DNA from: Spirodela intermedia
Lineage: Eukaryota > Streptophyta > Magnoliopsida > Alismatales > Araceae
Length of the DNA: 64,000 bases
NCBI GenBank assembly: GCA_902729315.2
Contig: LR746267.1
Span: forward strand, 8,186,424-8,250,423
Reading direction: 5' to 3'
Each line of letters starts with the position of its first letter. Positions within the stretch are counted from its first letter, which is position 1. The notes below the pieces were generated by a model that was not told the origin of the DNA, did not search any database, and saw only the letters and a list, made by a program, of their open reading frames with translations. Shown in pieces: positions 23,271 to 35,600 of the stretch. A program made the translations under genes and the position numbers.

Positions 23271-25659
23271 GACGAATTACGACGGGTTTCTTGATGTACT
23301 CCCGTTAATCCCTATCGCCATATACATGGCTTTCGACATGAACAATCGAAAGGTATATGAATGTTGAGCAAGTTAGGTATGATATCAGTTTACTATCCAT
23401 TGAAGGAAACCAACTGATGCTTTTCGCTAGTTCTGCTTTGAAAGGAAGGAAAATTTAATTGGAAAAACATGAAGAAGGGTTCTCTGACTTGACCTGATCC
23501 ATCAGGCGGTCATAGGCTTTGGATGCACAAGCACTGCAGCTTGTCTAAATGAAAGTTACCCTTCATGTAGATTTAAGATTCTATATAAATCCAAGTACAC
23601 CCTTCATTCCAACTTGGAGGTTTGTTATTTGACATTCCAAAATTGGATGTTTCGAGGTATCTGATTATTTGGACCGTAATTGGACTTGGCTTCTCTTAGT
23701 CTTATATCAGATCCCAAATTGTGTCCCCTAAGAAGCTCGAAAAAAACTCTACTACCTTGCCTAACCATCCTTAGGTTTTCAAAAGTTGGCATTAAAGAAA
23801 GAGAGACGACAGGTGGATTTGTCTGAAAGTTTCCGTTTCAAAAAGCTCTTCTCAAGCAGCATTATCGTTTTAAATATGTATAAAAGTACCTAAATTTTTT
23901 AAGACTTTTTAGGAGTAAGATTCTCAAATAATCTGCATGGACGATTTTGCAGCCTAACATTATGCAGCGCAAATTTCGGGAAGCTGGTGAAACTGTAATT
24001 TTGTCAAGGCAAAACTAAGAATAGGGCTTCATTGGTCTCCCTGGGTCATTGAGATGTACGGAGGATTCCTCCGGGATGTGCTTCAGGAAGAGGACATTGG
24101 TATGGTTGGACTGAATTAAGATGCCGAAGCTGCTAGGCTGTACAATGTTCGTATAAAAATTTTATTTCTCAGGTTTTTGGTGGATCCTACTCAAAGGGGA
24201 ATTTTGAGGCATTGATTGTCGCATTTCATTAATCCAGAGGTTGGAATCTACATTAGACTCGCCTGTAGCTTTAACTTTTATGCTGGCACCTTCTAAGTCC
24301 GTATTTGAACCAAAACCCTTATTCCCACTTGTTTTGTGAAGACATACAGTTCAAGTAAGACTGGATACCATTAATTGGGAACTATGTAGCGAATATTGTG
24401 CAAGATATAACATTGGCGTAATGGATAAATACATCTCTCTCATTGTTCCATTGAAAATTTGTCTCTAGATAAATTGAATTATTTCCTTACTGAAAGAAGA
24501 AATTCTATGGGCTATGATTCTGTTATTAATTAACTTAGACAAAAAAATATAAAATATTTTACTAGCTAAACGTTGATAAATTTTAAATTATCTTCTGTAA
24601 CAATAAGCTGCGTGGAAGTCCATTTGAGTTAACTAAATGCATGCAAAAACTGGTTTAACAAAGGGTAGAAGTGTACTTATGGGTGTAAATAAAAACTTCC
24701 ATCTGATAATGTTAACATACAGGAATGATCGTGAGTCGCCTAAAAATTTACTTACGGGTGGATAACTTTCTAATTTCACATTGAATGTGAATGCATTATT
24801 TTTGAACAATGAATGTTTGTTTACTCGTGATGGCAGTATGAAATAAACAATGTCAGCCGGCTGTCGGACAGTCCAAGGCTCTTTTCTGGCATTGCAAACC
24901 AATTTGATTTCCTCGATACAATAGTGTCACAAGTGGTAAACAAATGTAGTTTTTGATCCTGAGCCATAGGAAAGAAGTCTCGGAAGATCTACACCCCTTG
25001 AGAAAACATGGATGGTTTCCTAAACTATGTGATGTCCTTTTTAGGCCATCAGATGGGTTCTGTCACTCATCAGCATTACTTTAACAACAAGATCAGGATC
25101 CTGTAACAATGCTTTAATTTCCGTTTTACAATAATGGAAACTCCCCTAGGTGTCTCGGCATCTACATAACTCATCATAGACGCTTCGATTGTCTGAAATA
25201 TTCGTTCTTTTCCTGGAGTCATAAAACAAAATTCAAGATATTTGTATTTGATGAACAAATTCCAAATAAGATGTCATAAAGGAATCCGAAAATTAGCTTC
25301 ATGTTGTTTTTGACAACCGCAGAGATCCAGACAAGGCTTTTAGTCCTTCATTCTGTTCGTACTACTACTTAGCGTCCCTGTAAAGTTGGAAGGTCGAGAG
25401 AGTAAAAGGTTCCCTTTTCTCCCACTCAGTATCTTCTTGTAAACAAAGCGGGAATATGAAGACCATACTCAGTTATATTGTCGATTATTTTGGATGGGCC
25501 TGGTTCAGGTCTTATAAAACTGCGATGGACCGGTTTATTCGACATCTCTCAATTATCTATTCCTTATTAAAATCTGAGAGAAATGTACATGCTATAAACA
25601 CACTCATGCCTTTCTCATTTATTTCGCTTCAAACAGCAGCTATTGTTAATATTTAATTT

Positions 25660-26880
25660 TTGTATAATAACTGAAGAAGAATGATAGAAAATAGCACACG
25701 AACTAAACTCAAATATAATCAAACTAAATGGAAAACAGACAATAGATTTTAGAACACATTTCATGAATTCTTTTTTAACTTGCATACATTCTTAAAAAAT
25801 GTTCATGTAATTATTTAAATTATACTAAGATGAATGTCCAAGGCATATAACCTTGAGACATACGGAAGTGCAGAAAAGTCAGAAACAGGAAAAATGAAAT
25901 ATTCCTAGAATTATTCAGATTTACAGTGTGAGATGTGGGCGGATGATGGGTGCTTATATCAGACCCAATAGTAGGCCCATCACAAAGGGGGTTCAGAGAC
26001 GACAGCCGACCTCTCTCGCGTGACAGGCAGAGCAGTGGTGGCAGGACCGCAACGATGACAGCAACGGCAACGGTGGGGCCTCCCCTGTGTGATATGTGGA
26101 GGCGGTGGCAGCAGCATGGCAGCGGCAGTGATGGCGACGGTGGGTCTCCTTCCATGTGACAGCTGGCGGTGGCAGCTAGCGCGGCGATGACGGTCTCTTC
26201 TCCTGAGAGACAAGGGGAGGTGAGCATGTACCCCACGAGCTGAGGATGGCTAACAACTGACCTCCTCGTTTAGTGACCAAGATTCCCCCCCCACCATATG
26301 ACAGACGAAGTTGAGGGAGCACAGGAACAGGGAGACCTACAAACTAAGCATATATAGTCTAATTTGTGTTTCAAGTTTGTTGTTTTTACTGGTCCACCTG
26401 TGTGAATGTCAAGCAAGCGGCATGGTCTGACTGTCTACTCATTGATTTATCTTTCCAGACAGTTTTGTGTTCAAAGTGTGTTTTATCAGCTTTATTTTCG
26501 TCCTTGGGTGTCAGGTAGGGACAATTCACTTTCAGTTTCGTATTTGACTTTATTCTCCTACAGTCAGAATGATGTTTATAATTTAGTTTTAATTTCGAAT
26601 GTGAATTCTAATGAAACATTATCCATTCCCTCTTCTTCTCTTCGTCCTTCTCCCCTTCTCTATGGACTTCATTGATATTTCCTTCCTACTAGTGAAGATC
26701 ATTTTCTGTAGTTTACTTTGTTCCTTTTGATTTAATAAGAAATTGAGAACAGAATTTGATATCAAAAATTGATAGTCATATTTGAGCATCGACCTGAATC
26801 ATTAAAAATTTAATGATGATTTTCACTTTCTGAGTTCAGTTATAAATGTTAAAATTGACATCTTTTAATTCAATAACTAA
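25660..26880. other. About 1.2-kb insertion between an E and a D block
   Basis: In the other E-D pairs the tail of E passes directly into D (for example at 44650-44700), but here about 1.2 kb intervenes. It holds an AT-rich part (25660-25940), a GC-rich triplet-repetitive part (25950-26230), and a stretch (26400-26720) that resembles 50870-51200. No gene is supported. Confidence 0.55.
25950..26230. repeat. GC-rich imperfect triplet-repeat island
   Basis: Dominated by GGCGGT, GCAGCG and GACGGT-type triplets (runs such as GGCAGCGGCAGTGATGGCGA). All frames look open because of composition, not because of a gene. A similar island in the other orientation lies at 38640-38900, and a weaker one near 36000-36140; together they suggest a dispersed repeat. 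Confidence 0.6.
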
Positions 26881-26949
26881 GAGACTATCAACTATGCAGT
26901 TGGTGAGATTTTCCCTGTCTGTGCCATATGTAGTATTCAATTGACAGTG

Positions 26950-27118
26950 CCTGATTAGTCAACCCGAAGCCACACCCAGTCACAAAGGAAGTTGGTGATG
27001 ACGGCCCTCCCCATCTCAAAGACGACTGGTCTACCCGAGGTGTTCTCCCTCTTTATTTTTACGGCGATGGCTGTCGTGGGTCTTCGATGAACAACGGCCG
27101 CGATCTCTTCTTTTCACA
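26950..27118 (-). pseudogene. Dead potato type I inhibitor exon 2 (block D, copy 1)
   Basis: The minus strand reads K-R-S-R-P-L at the core (Trp changed to Arg, TGG to CGG). After a frameshift it continues A-I-A-V-K-I-K-R-E-N, then V-I-T-N-F-L-C-D-W-V-W-L-R-V-D, then a stop well before the normal P-x-I-G end. Copies at 44690, 47838 and 52920 share the R-S-R-P or D-R-G-R remnant, so they descend from one copy that was already defective. Confidence 0.75.
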
Positions 27119-27915
27119 CATTCTGACCATGCAAACAAAGGCGTGATAGGGTGCGTGAGGATTCTTTCAGTATTTATCACAGATCTGTGAAAGTTCACAA
27201 AGTTTGACCGGCAGCGGGGTCCCTCAGGGAACACCTGGTCCTGGAATTTCACTTCAGAAAAAATGGAACGTTTGTTACCCGAGGATTAACCCTGTTTATT
27301 TATCAGGGTTGAAGGAACTAAGTATTTCTTGTTCGATACAATCTGGAGGCTTAGTATGTCCGTCTTCAAGGATGGAACTTTATTCGGAGAACCCCCATCA
27401 GCGGGACGAGCGCATCCCAATGTTGTCTCTCCGACTCAAGGCAGACATCCGTTAAATAGAGATTAACCCATTTTCGGCAGTCGGTGACGCCTGATTGGTG
27501 GATGAATTGGTGGTTCATAAGTGCACATAAATAGCGGAAATTACTCTGTATCATGTCGTTGGTCAGAAATTTCGAAGTTCTTTTACTCCTTGGGAGATAT
27601 TAAGCTGAAGTCTGCATCAGAGTATGAAGTATTAATCTTATTTCTTTTAAAGAACAATATCCCCTTCCATTGGCGATGATTGGTAACATGCGACTATGAA
27701 GCTTCTCTTTGGTTTTGTAATCTGGGCAACGCTCCTGAGGTTCATGTCAGAATGGGTCCCTGCTTTTTTCGTAATTTATGAGAAACATTCTTAATATTTT
27801 TATTTTCTATAGAAATGATACACGTATAGGGAGAAAAGTAGAGCATCATAGGGCAAAGTGTGCTTTATTCACCACCCGTCATTTCTTTACCCGCTATCAT
27901 CCGTTCGGCATTGTC

Positions 27916-28731
27916 CTAGCCGATCTTTGGTGTTTCTGCAACGATGCCGCTATCGTCAACCCACACCCACACCCTGTCATTTCGTAAGTCCTCACGTACG
28001 CCTGTCCTCACCTTCACTACGATGGGGTCAACGAGAGGGTTCTCCTTCTCGATTATCGCTGCGGCGGTCCTCCCCTCTTGTCCGACGAGTTCTGGCCACG
28101 AGCTCTTCCCTGTTAAAAAAAAAAAAAAACCGAAAAATTCGTAATGATTGACGAGCAGCCTTATCTGAAAATAAGTCACTTTATATCTCTGCGAGTTCTT
28201 CTCCTCGATTGTTAAGACCATGATGTCTAAATGGTATTATTGAAGTATTAAGGGTCGGCGTTCAATTTTAATGTTTTTGTATCATTCAAGTAAAAAGAAA
28301 TCGACATTCAATTCGACAGTGATCTCTGTTTCATGTGATACATTTACCGTAATGCTAATAAAATACGATTAATTTTTTATCATTTATCCTTAAAATTTGG
28401 CTGTTGAAAATTCTTGTGCAGACACTTCAAAATAAGCGGCGTGCATGAGTAGAGAAATTATCATCTCACTCTAAAACTTGGAACTAATTCTCAATATGTA
28501 CGTTTATCTTGAAAATGAAATGTCTTTATGGAAAGAGGGGATTGAAGAAGAAAACGATTTGTTAAAGTTCATCGCTATTCTATAGAGTAGTAATATATCA
28601 GGCATTTTCAGTGAAATCTCCAATAGAAATAAATAAGGAGACTTCAATGGCCAGAAAAAAAGCTGCAGCAACCCGGCTCGAGAAGGCAGAAGCTCAAATG
28701 GACCTTGATATGTCGTTCTTGTCTCCGCCAT
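27916..28731 (-). CDS. Cys-less potato type I inhibitor, two exons, 73 aa, predicted P1 Glu
   Basis: Exon 1 is 28704-28731 (M-A-E-T-R-T-T-Y-Q); exon 2 is 27916-28109, ending at TAG. The 594-nt intron is phase 1 and has a T15 tract before the CAG acceptor. The core is K-S-S-W-P-E-L-V-G (W14), then I-I-E-K-E-N-P-L-V-D. The loop is V47-R48-E49-D50-L-R-N53, giving an acidic P1 (Glu49) and Arg at P2. Cys is absent at both positions of the family pair (8 and 53), and the Arg of the supporting strand is Trp. The donor is CAAG|GTCCAT, weak compared with GTACGT in the sister at 54300-54922, so splicing efficiency is uncertain. TATA box at 28783-28789. Coding frame intact. Confidence 0.8.
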
Positions 28732-28782
28732 TCTTTCTCTCCTCTGGATGCAAGTGGATAAAACCCTGAGGCCCCTTTCATT

Positions 28783-28789
28783 ATTTATA
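28783..28789 (-). promoter_or_regulatory. TATA box of the inhibitor at 27916-28731
   Basis: Minus-strand CTATAAATAA, about 55 nt before the ATG. Conserved at 54974-54980 in the D-block sister. Confidence 0.6.
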
Positions 28790-30430
28790 GACGGTGGGTG
28801 GCGAGGAGTCCTCTAGGAGTTCCAATCTCCAGGACTCTCAATCCTTGAGGCTCCACGTGAAGAAAGATGAAAACGGGCTGACATGTGAACCTGTCCAACA
28901 ACTTCTATTAGGTGCTTAAATATGAACACTGAGTGGATAAGATTTCGGCGGACGAAGAAAATCGACAACAACCCTAAGGGCGATAAGATCTGGGAGTAGC
29001 CAGATCGATCGCAGCAGGATGCACCGCATAGTTTCGTCATAAACGATCAGCCAGATCCGTGCATAAAAAAGGAACTGGCAGGTCAACATTGACCAGAATG
29101 GGCTCAACACGTATCCAAAGGAAACGTGGGCTTTTGTCAGTTAGTATGTTTTTAAAAATTAGGCAATTGAAGTAAGACAACTTCTTAGGTGAGAATGTTA
29201 AGATCTTGTTGAGGGATGGAACTCCGATGCCAAGTGACGATGTAAGGTGATGTAGAATATGTCGTCGCATATAAGACGATCACGGTGGATCAGATCAGCT
29301 AACTCGTGGACACTAATCTTGGGCTTCAGGCCTTGCAGCTAAAGGCGGATTTTTAGCTTAGATAAACACTATTTAGAATATCTGCGCAGTTAAGCTCATC
29401 TTTTGGAGTTTAACGTAGTTCATATACGCATAAGTCCTTATTCTCTTCATTAAAGCAGGAACGCTCGACTTCTGCTGATATCTGTACTGCTGAGTTGTTT
29501 TACAGTAAAGGGAAGATTTGATTCATTCCATAGCAAGAACGTTGGAAAGTTATTGAGTCAACGCAATAAAACATATTATTACCTGTAATCATGATACCTC
29601 GACAGACAAAGCTAGCCACGTCACTTTATTCGACGTTCCGAAAATCTAAGTGACTTTAAATCCTCTAAATAGAATAATTGGTTTAGAAATCGATGAGAGC
29701 AATGCGGGTTTTTGTGACTCCATTTTTCAGGTGTCCAAAGGGTTGGACATAAGAGATAACCATTATCGAGTTAGGTGTTTAAGAATGGTTCAATCTCCAT
29801 GCTTAACTTCAGCTTCACGAAACGTACGCTTATTCAATAATTTATATCCATTCTATCTTGAACTCGAAGCGGTGAACTCCTTGAGATTAAAATGGATGAC
29901 TTGTTATGGGAATACAAACCACAGCAGTTAATTTAGTCCTCTGAGTCCATCTTCAATTCCTGTGGACAATATGGGACAAGCCACACATATCGGTCGTAAG
30001 GTTTAATTTCACACTAAACAAAGATGAATACCATACTACGTTAAAATCTCATCACAGTTCGTCTAGATTCTGGAGAGAAATTTGAAAGAACTGTTCTGGT
30101 CAGATACATTATCCTTATATCATCAGCAGTAGGAATGGGTTCATTTATCTCCTGTCTTGGAGCATCCCAGGTAGAACCGTCAGAGCTATCGGGAGATTGA
30201 TTTTAGGTTTGGGCCAAGTATACAAGGCGGCCCAAATGAAAGGGGTATCACTGTAATATGTCTTAAAAGTTGCCCTAACTTCTTTCTATAAAATGGTGGC
30301 TGCCGTCTTTCGAGAAAGAGGGAGACTTGCGCGTTACAAAATGGTGATCCCCATTTTGTCAATTTATGCGGGGACTGACTTTTTCGTCGTGTTATAGTGA
30401 GAGAGAGAGACCTCTCCTCTTGTTACTCTT

Positions 30431-30856
30431 CTATATTTTATGCTCTCGGGTTGCAATTATTCCGTTGGACAAGAAGAGGAAGGTCGCTCCCCAACAGCGA
30501 GACGCTGCTGCAATCATCGCATTGTCATAATCCGGCAACAGCGAGAAGTATGAAAGTAATCTTACGAGACAAGAAAAACGTTTCACTATTAACGATTCGG
30601 GAGTTCTTACTTGGCCTGCATTGCGACGGGATTCCGTTAGTCCTGCTCTGACCGCTGTTCCGAGAAGTAGCTCAATCGAACCTTCGGTTGTGAACGGAGA
30701 TTGTCTACGTTTCGCGTGGCGGATGATTATAGGCATACATACCGATTCGAGACCGTGATGGAGAGCATCCGTTTTGACCCAGGTAAAGAACATCTCGTTC
30801 TCAATCCGGACATAGAAACGCATAAAAGGGCGACGAAAGGGTAATTTAGTGAACAT
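30431..30856 (-). other. Unrecognised 141-codon open frame
   Basis: A long minus-strand frame lies between the end of block D and the next inhibitor. It contains H-H-G-L-E-S-V-C-M-P-I-I-I-R-H and E-L-L-L-G-T-A-V-R-A-G-L. Composition is richer in GC than the surroundings. No family is recognised, no splice or promoter context supports it, and the frame could be a remnant of a transposon or of organellar DNA. Confidence 0.3.
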
Positions 30857-30916
30857 CGGTAGCTTCCTTTTTATTACACAACAAACGCATCAGCTTGCTA
30901 GCCCGGCATCCACATG

Positions 30917-31477
30917 CTAGCCGATCCGAGGAACTTCGACGACGATGTCTTGCTCGTCCACCCAAAGCCTTACCCTGCTGCACCGGTAGTCCATGGTGAC
31001 GGGCATCCCCACCTTAACGATGACGACATTAACGAGAGTGTTCTCCTTCTCGATTATCGCCGCAGCATCATCCGCCGGGGATCCCACAAGCTCTGGCCAT
31101 AAACTCTTCCCTTCACAGAGTCAGTAACACACGAGTCAGACAAATCATTGCAAACGAGCCATTAGATTAGAGGACCGACTGCCTGGGATTTGGTCCGATT
31201 CCCTATTTCGATATAGCCCTGCAAAGAGGACTCCTTTCTTCTTATCAAGTTTGTTGTCTGAGATTTACGCAGTTTTCCCAGCGTGAGGTTGAAAAGTTAT
31301 CGCATATTTAAGGACTCCCGGAGCAAATTTGTTGAATTACTACATGGGATTGTCGTCATATCAAGGAAGGTTCTGGCATTCAAGAAATGGGGAATTTCTA
31401 TCAAATAAGAAAAAATTTAGAACTGTGTTGAACAAGAGTAGTTCCGTACCTCCGCATTTCAGGCCTTGTTCCGCCAT
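30917..31477 (-). CDS. Divergent potato type I protease inhibitor, two exons, 73 aa, predicted P1 Met
   Basis: Exon 1 is 31450-31477 (M-A-E-Q-G-L-K-C-G, donor GGAG|GTACGG); exon 2 is 30917-31110, ending at TAG. The intron is 339 nt and phase 1. Features are K-S-L-W-P-E-L-V-G (W14), a D-D insertion-like change after S-P-A, I-I-E-K-E-N, and the canonical loop V47-T48-M49-D50-Y-R-C53, then S-R-V-R-L-W-V-D and P-R-I-G. P1 Met49 with Thr P2 and Asp P1' is the most textbook loop in the window. Cys8 and Cys53 are both present. It is the only copy of its lineage here and lies outside the repeated blocks, so it may be an older member. A weak TTTAATAAATG TATA candidate is at 31548-31555. Confidence 0.88.
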
Positions 31478-31547
31478 TGTTTTTCACTCCTCGCCAAGCC
31501 TCTGTGAAATGGCTGTGAATAATGGAGAAGTCGGGGGTCTTGGTAGC

Positions 31548-31555
31548 ATTTATTA
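31548..31555 (-). promoter_or_regulatory. Possible TATA-like box of the inhibitor at 30917-31477
   Basis: Minus-strand TTTAATAAATG, about 71-78 nt upstream of the ATG, at the position where the paralogues have TATAAAT. Confidence 0.35.
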
Positions 31556-31989
31556 AACGGTTGGGACGGGGAGGTTTAAAAAGTCTTCGTTGTAAATCGG
31601 GCTCATCGGAGATCTCTATGCTTTGTTCAGACATCAACGAGAGAGAATGTGGGGATATCTGACGGTGAAAAGGAGTTGGGTGAGGTCTACCGTCCAGACG
31701 GCCATCTACTTCAAACGCGGCTGTTCCCTTGTCCTTCCAGAAATCAAGACGGGGATATTAAAGCCCGTCCTTATTAACATTTAATGTTTCATAATTCCGA
31801 TGGTCAGTCCTTGGTCTGACAACATTCAATACCAAATATATTTTATCCCTGGGTTTCGTTCTAAACGATACTTTCAGGCTAAGCGAATTCATTGCTTCGG
31901 GAATGATGAACGATCACAGCAGAAGGTAGATTTCTGCATTGCTTGTAAACGTATATTGGGAACCCTCAAGAATTATTAAAGTCGTCCAA

Positions 31990-33100
31990 TGAAAGGGACG
32001 TTCAAATCAGAGTCGTTTATACTCCAACTTAACTTCAATTATTTGACGGCATGTATCTTTTATCACTTGATTAGTTAAACGAATATAAGGGGAATGACAT
32101 GGACAGAATGGCTTAGCTATTGGGAGCCCCGCATAAGATTTTGGGTACCCTTCCTTTCCCTTCCTTCGTTCACTTGGTAGCCACTTATTAGAGTGGCGCT
32201 TCCTACTTGGCCAGATCTTCGGGAAACCGCCGAAAGGGGTGGGGACGGACGGCGTTCCGCGTTCGTCTCAAGCTACAGTAGCGGATGTCGCCTGTCGGGT
32301 ACCGAAGGGTTAGGGCGACCAACTAGGGATAAATGACATATTTGCCTATAGTTCAACTTCTGCCAAGATGGTGCTGCCCCCTGGACCATTTCTCTAACAT
32401 GTGGAACGATTAGAGGACCACGCATAGTTCGAACAAAACTTGGAATTCCCATGAATCTCCGTTTTCAGAAACTGCCCATAAGTGAGGGTAGAGAAGCACA
32501 ACAACCTAGTTGAACATGTGAATTTTTTTACGTGACCCTATTTTGTGATCCCCATACATATACCCTAAGGGGTCATCTTCAAGCTCATCTGATAAACATA
32601 TGACCCAGAGACAGTACAAGGTAGTCTGAGGGAGTTAATAGCTGATAAGATTAGCTTGCAGAACGGAAGGTGCGACAGAAGACTACGCACCCATCAGAAT
32701 AATAGGGTAGGGTTTTCAGGAAAATCAAGGCATGGGTCATTCGAAAATCTGGACAGAATGTTGTACGCCACGAGGGTATTGTCATCGTCGGTAGCTAAAT
32801 ACATCAATTAATTGAATAAAATCTTTGTTATGTAATGGTGTACTCAATCGTACATCAATTTAACGTTTCAGCGTGGTGTTCTAGGTGTGGACTGATCGCC
32901 TAAAGAGTACTATAAACTTTGTCGTGTAGGGTTCCATTCCAACGTTTTTATACTTTCACATTTGGGCTGAACCATTCCAAAATTTATAGGTTAGATGACT
33001 TGTTCCTGACAAACCTTGTACTTTCAGTTAATTAGTTTTAGCCCCTAAAAAGATGCTTCAATTTTTAACAAGCTGCTCATTTTTTCACTTGTTCAGAACT
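31990..33100. other. GC-rich island in spacer, possibly organellar or a decayed gene
   Basis: About 32100-32760 is less AT-rich than its surroundings and is present once. One plus-strand frame reads for long stretches with isolated stops and frame changes, which looks like a decayed coding sequence. The style (GGGGTGGGGACGGACGG and similar) suggests to me plant mitochondrial DNA, but I could not match it to a named gene. It is not ribosomal RNA as far as I can tell. Confidence 0.3.
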
Positions 33101-35160
33101 TTTGCAAATCATCAACTTGCTTTAGTTAAGTACATTTAGCAATTAGTGTTTTAAAAAAAAGAGAAATGGTATCATTATTTATCCTTTTTCTTTTTCTTCA
33201 AATAGCTCCATTGGGCAACTAAAGCAGGAGGAAAGGAGAGACAGCAAGGGAGAAATTAAAACAGGCTTATTATTTGTTCAGTAGTGACAAGGCATAATTA
33301 CCTTGACACATGCTTATAAATTGGTATCATTAAAATCTATACAGTTTTTACCTTCATTAGTTGGTATAATTAATCAAGATATTAGACTGACTTTTAGTCT
33401 AAAAGTTTGATGGGATGTAAACATGTAACTTCATGATATCACTTTAGTGAGTATTATCAAAATACATAAATTTTCAAAATATTTATAAAATGAATTTAAG
33501 CAAGAATCAAGATTAGATTTTAGTGAATTCAGGTTGTCCACAAGAAGACACAATCTCAAAATAACTTTTTAATTAAAATTTTATTTATATAATAAGTAAA
33601 AATAAAAAAACCAAAAACAATCTTTGCATTTTAAATATTCCATGAATTATTTCAGCTCAGAATATTCTAAATTTAATGTGTGTCAACATTCAACATAGAT
33701 AGATGACTGAAGGCCAACAAAATATTTAAGGAAAAATAAGAGAATAATTTTTAAAATAAAGTAAAAATACAATAGTATTTAGAAATAAATTGATTAAGAA
33801 GATTGTAACAAAGTTAAATTTACTAGAAAAGATAAAATCACCAACATACCTACACAAAATAAAATTAAAATGTAAATCATCTGCCACTTAAGCCATTTTT
33901 TCCTAACTTTTCTTTATTTTTTATTTAATTCTTGATACTCTATTTTTTGGTACCACACATGCACCCAAAAAAAATCTTAAATAAAAAAAAAATTAAAATA
34001 AAATCATAACATAAGTCAAATTCATAAGGGCCCACCATTGCTTGATTCATGTCCAAGTGTAATCCCAAAAGGGAATTAGTCTGAAAAAGCTTCCCAAATT
34101 CCTCAATTCCCCTCATTTTGTCCATCTCAAAACTTTCTCCATTTTATTCAAAACTTCTTCTCATCTTCCAACAAAAATATATCAACAATCACCACAAAAT
34201 TAAGAATTCTCCTTGTTCGTTTCATGATGCAAACACAAAGTATGGGAGATGATATGTACACGGATAACATGACATAAAATATTGACCTCTTCATTTGTTG
34301 ACTTATACCAGTACGGCCAATAAGCTCTTGACATGTGCTCTAATGTGGCATTTTTATAATTTACATATTATCAAAAAAATATTATAAATCACTTTATAAA
34401 TTTCTTGAAAAAATCTAAGAAGAAGCTATTTTCTAAATTTTAACTTCGAGATCAGTTTTCTATCAATTTTAAAATAATCCTTAATATTATAACGCTTAGA
34501 TTTTTTATGTTAGTTTATAAAGTAAAAATCATAAATATATTCATATCTCATAAATTCTAAAAATTACTAAATTAAACATAAATTTATGAAAAAATTCTGA
34601 ACCAATACTAACATGTTTCAAATTTATTAATTACTATCATATATTGATTCATGCAAGAACTACTTTAATCTTAACATAGTTATTATATACAAATAAAGCA
34701 TTATCACTATCTTATATTGAAAGTATGCGTCAGTAATAAGGTGTTGTGGCGTAGAATGGAAGAGATGTGGAGGACGGTTGCTGACATCAGATTCTGTTGG
34801 GCTGACCACAGTGGGAGACTTGGACAGTGAAACTCATTAAGAGTTCGGTCTCCTAACAGAATTTTGGGCAGTCTAATTTTCTTGAGCCTTTGGTCGCATT
34901 TGGTTGTCTAGAGGTTTGTCCAAGAGACCTTTTTAATACCCTTCACATGAAGGGATGATAAAGCTACATTTTAATCTATTAATTCATATTATATATTTTT
35001 AATTTTTGCATTAATTCATAGAAAAGTACATGGCTATGAGATTAATTCAGAAAAATATGTTTTGACTCATTAATATAGCATTTACATGCATAAGATCTCA
35101 TTTTAATTGGTGAAGTATATGTTGAAATCTTTCTTAATTTGATTTATAGGATGTTAATCA
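33100..35160. other. AT-rich spacer without identifiable features
   Basis: Very AT-rich, with poly-A/T runs and no open frame of interest. A somewhat GC-richer stretch at 34740-34930 shows no recognisable coding or structural signal. Confidence 0.6.
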
Positions 35161-35439
35161 CAGTTTATGAATTTTTGGGATTTTCGTAGACATATTCCTC
35201 ATTTTTTTATAGTTTTTCTGTATTCCTGATTTATATGGAGATTTTTGGCAAATTTTTGCTAGTGTTTTAATAACTATGAATTCATTTGAAATAATTGTTG
35301 AAAATAAAAATGATCTGGACAGATGGAGATTCAAGCCAGAAACTTGTGAAAGGATGTTGAAATATCCGGCCGCTATGGTTTCAAGCAAAAGGGAACGAAG
35401 AGAGCTAGGGCACGGGATCATACGACCCCTTTTGGTCTC

Positions 35440-35600
35440 GATATCTTCTGCCGGTTTTGAAGTTCTGCATGGAATTTTTGTGCTTGGATCTTTACCTACC
35501 CATTGAGGAGGGTTTTTCCCTCTTGGTTTGCAAGCCGTGTCTAGACGTAGTCATGGATGCCTCAATTTTCTGAAAGACCTATTCTTTTTATTGAGAACTG
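35440..35600. repeat. Isolated copy of the block C start
   Basis: The stretch with GAAGTTCTGCATGGAATTTT, the GGAGGGTTTTTCCCTC part and ATGCCTCAATTTTCTGAAAG also occurs near 8600-8750 and 13030-13160. Minus-strand translation of the 13030-13125 copy includes K-N-P-P-Q-Q-V-G-K-D-R-S-T-K-I-P-W. The unit may come from a captured exon; the function is unknown. Confidence 0.5.

Larger units (their letters stand above)
20560..25660. repeat. Duplicated block E, copy 1 (longest)
   Basis: Matches parts of 39880-44650, 45140-47600, 51700-52870 and 56930-60680. It contains the inhibitor at 21859-22364, a conserved upstream stretch at 22890-23270 and a long low-complexity tail to 25660. Landmarks shared by the tails are GATAAATACATCTCTCTCAT near 24424, the GATCCTGAGCC stretch near 24956 and a CGCAGAGATC stretch near 25318. 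Outside the inhibitor no coding function is recognised. Confidence 0.8.
26870..30420. repeat. Duplicated block D, copy 1
   Basis: Matches 52870-56650 nearly throughout and 47750-49525 for its first half. It contains a dead inhibitor (26950-27118), the intact inhibitor at 27916-28731 and a roughly 1.7-kb downstream part without recognised genes. Its end (30190-30420, with TATAAAATGGTGGCTGCCG and GA-rich runs) resembles the end of an LTR and matches 56430-56660. Confidence 0.8.

Noticed and set aside
25820-26236. 138-codon minus-strand frame with Pro/Ser/His-rich sequence
   Set aside because: It lies in the triplet-repeat island; all frames are open there because of composition, and no domain is visible.
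32200-32420. Possible ribosomal RNA fragment
   Set aside because: The GC-rich stretch looked rRNA-like at first, but none of the universally conserved large- or small-subunit segments that I know are present.
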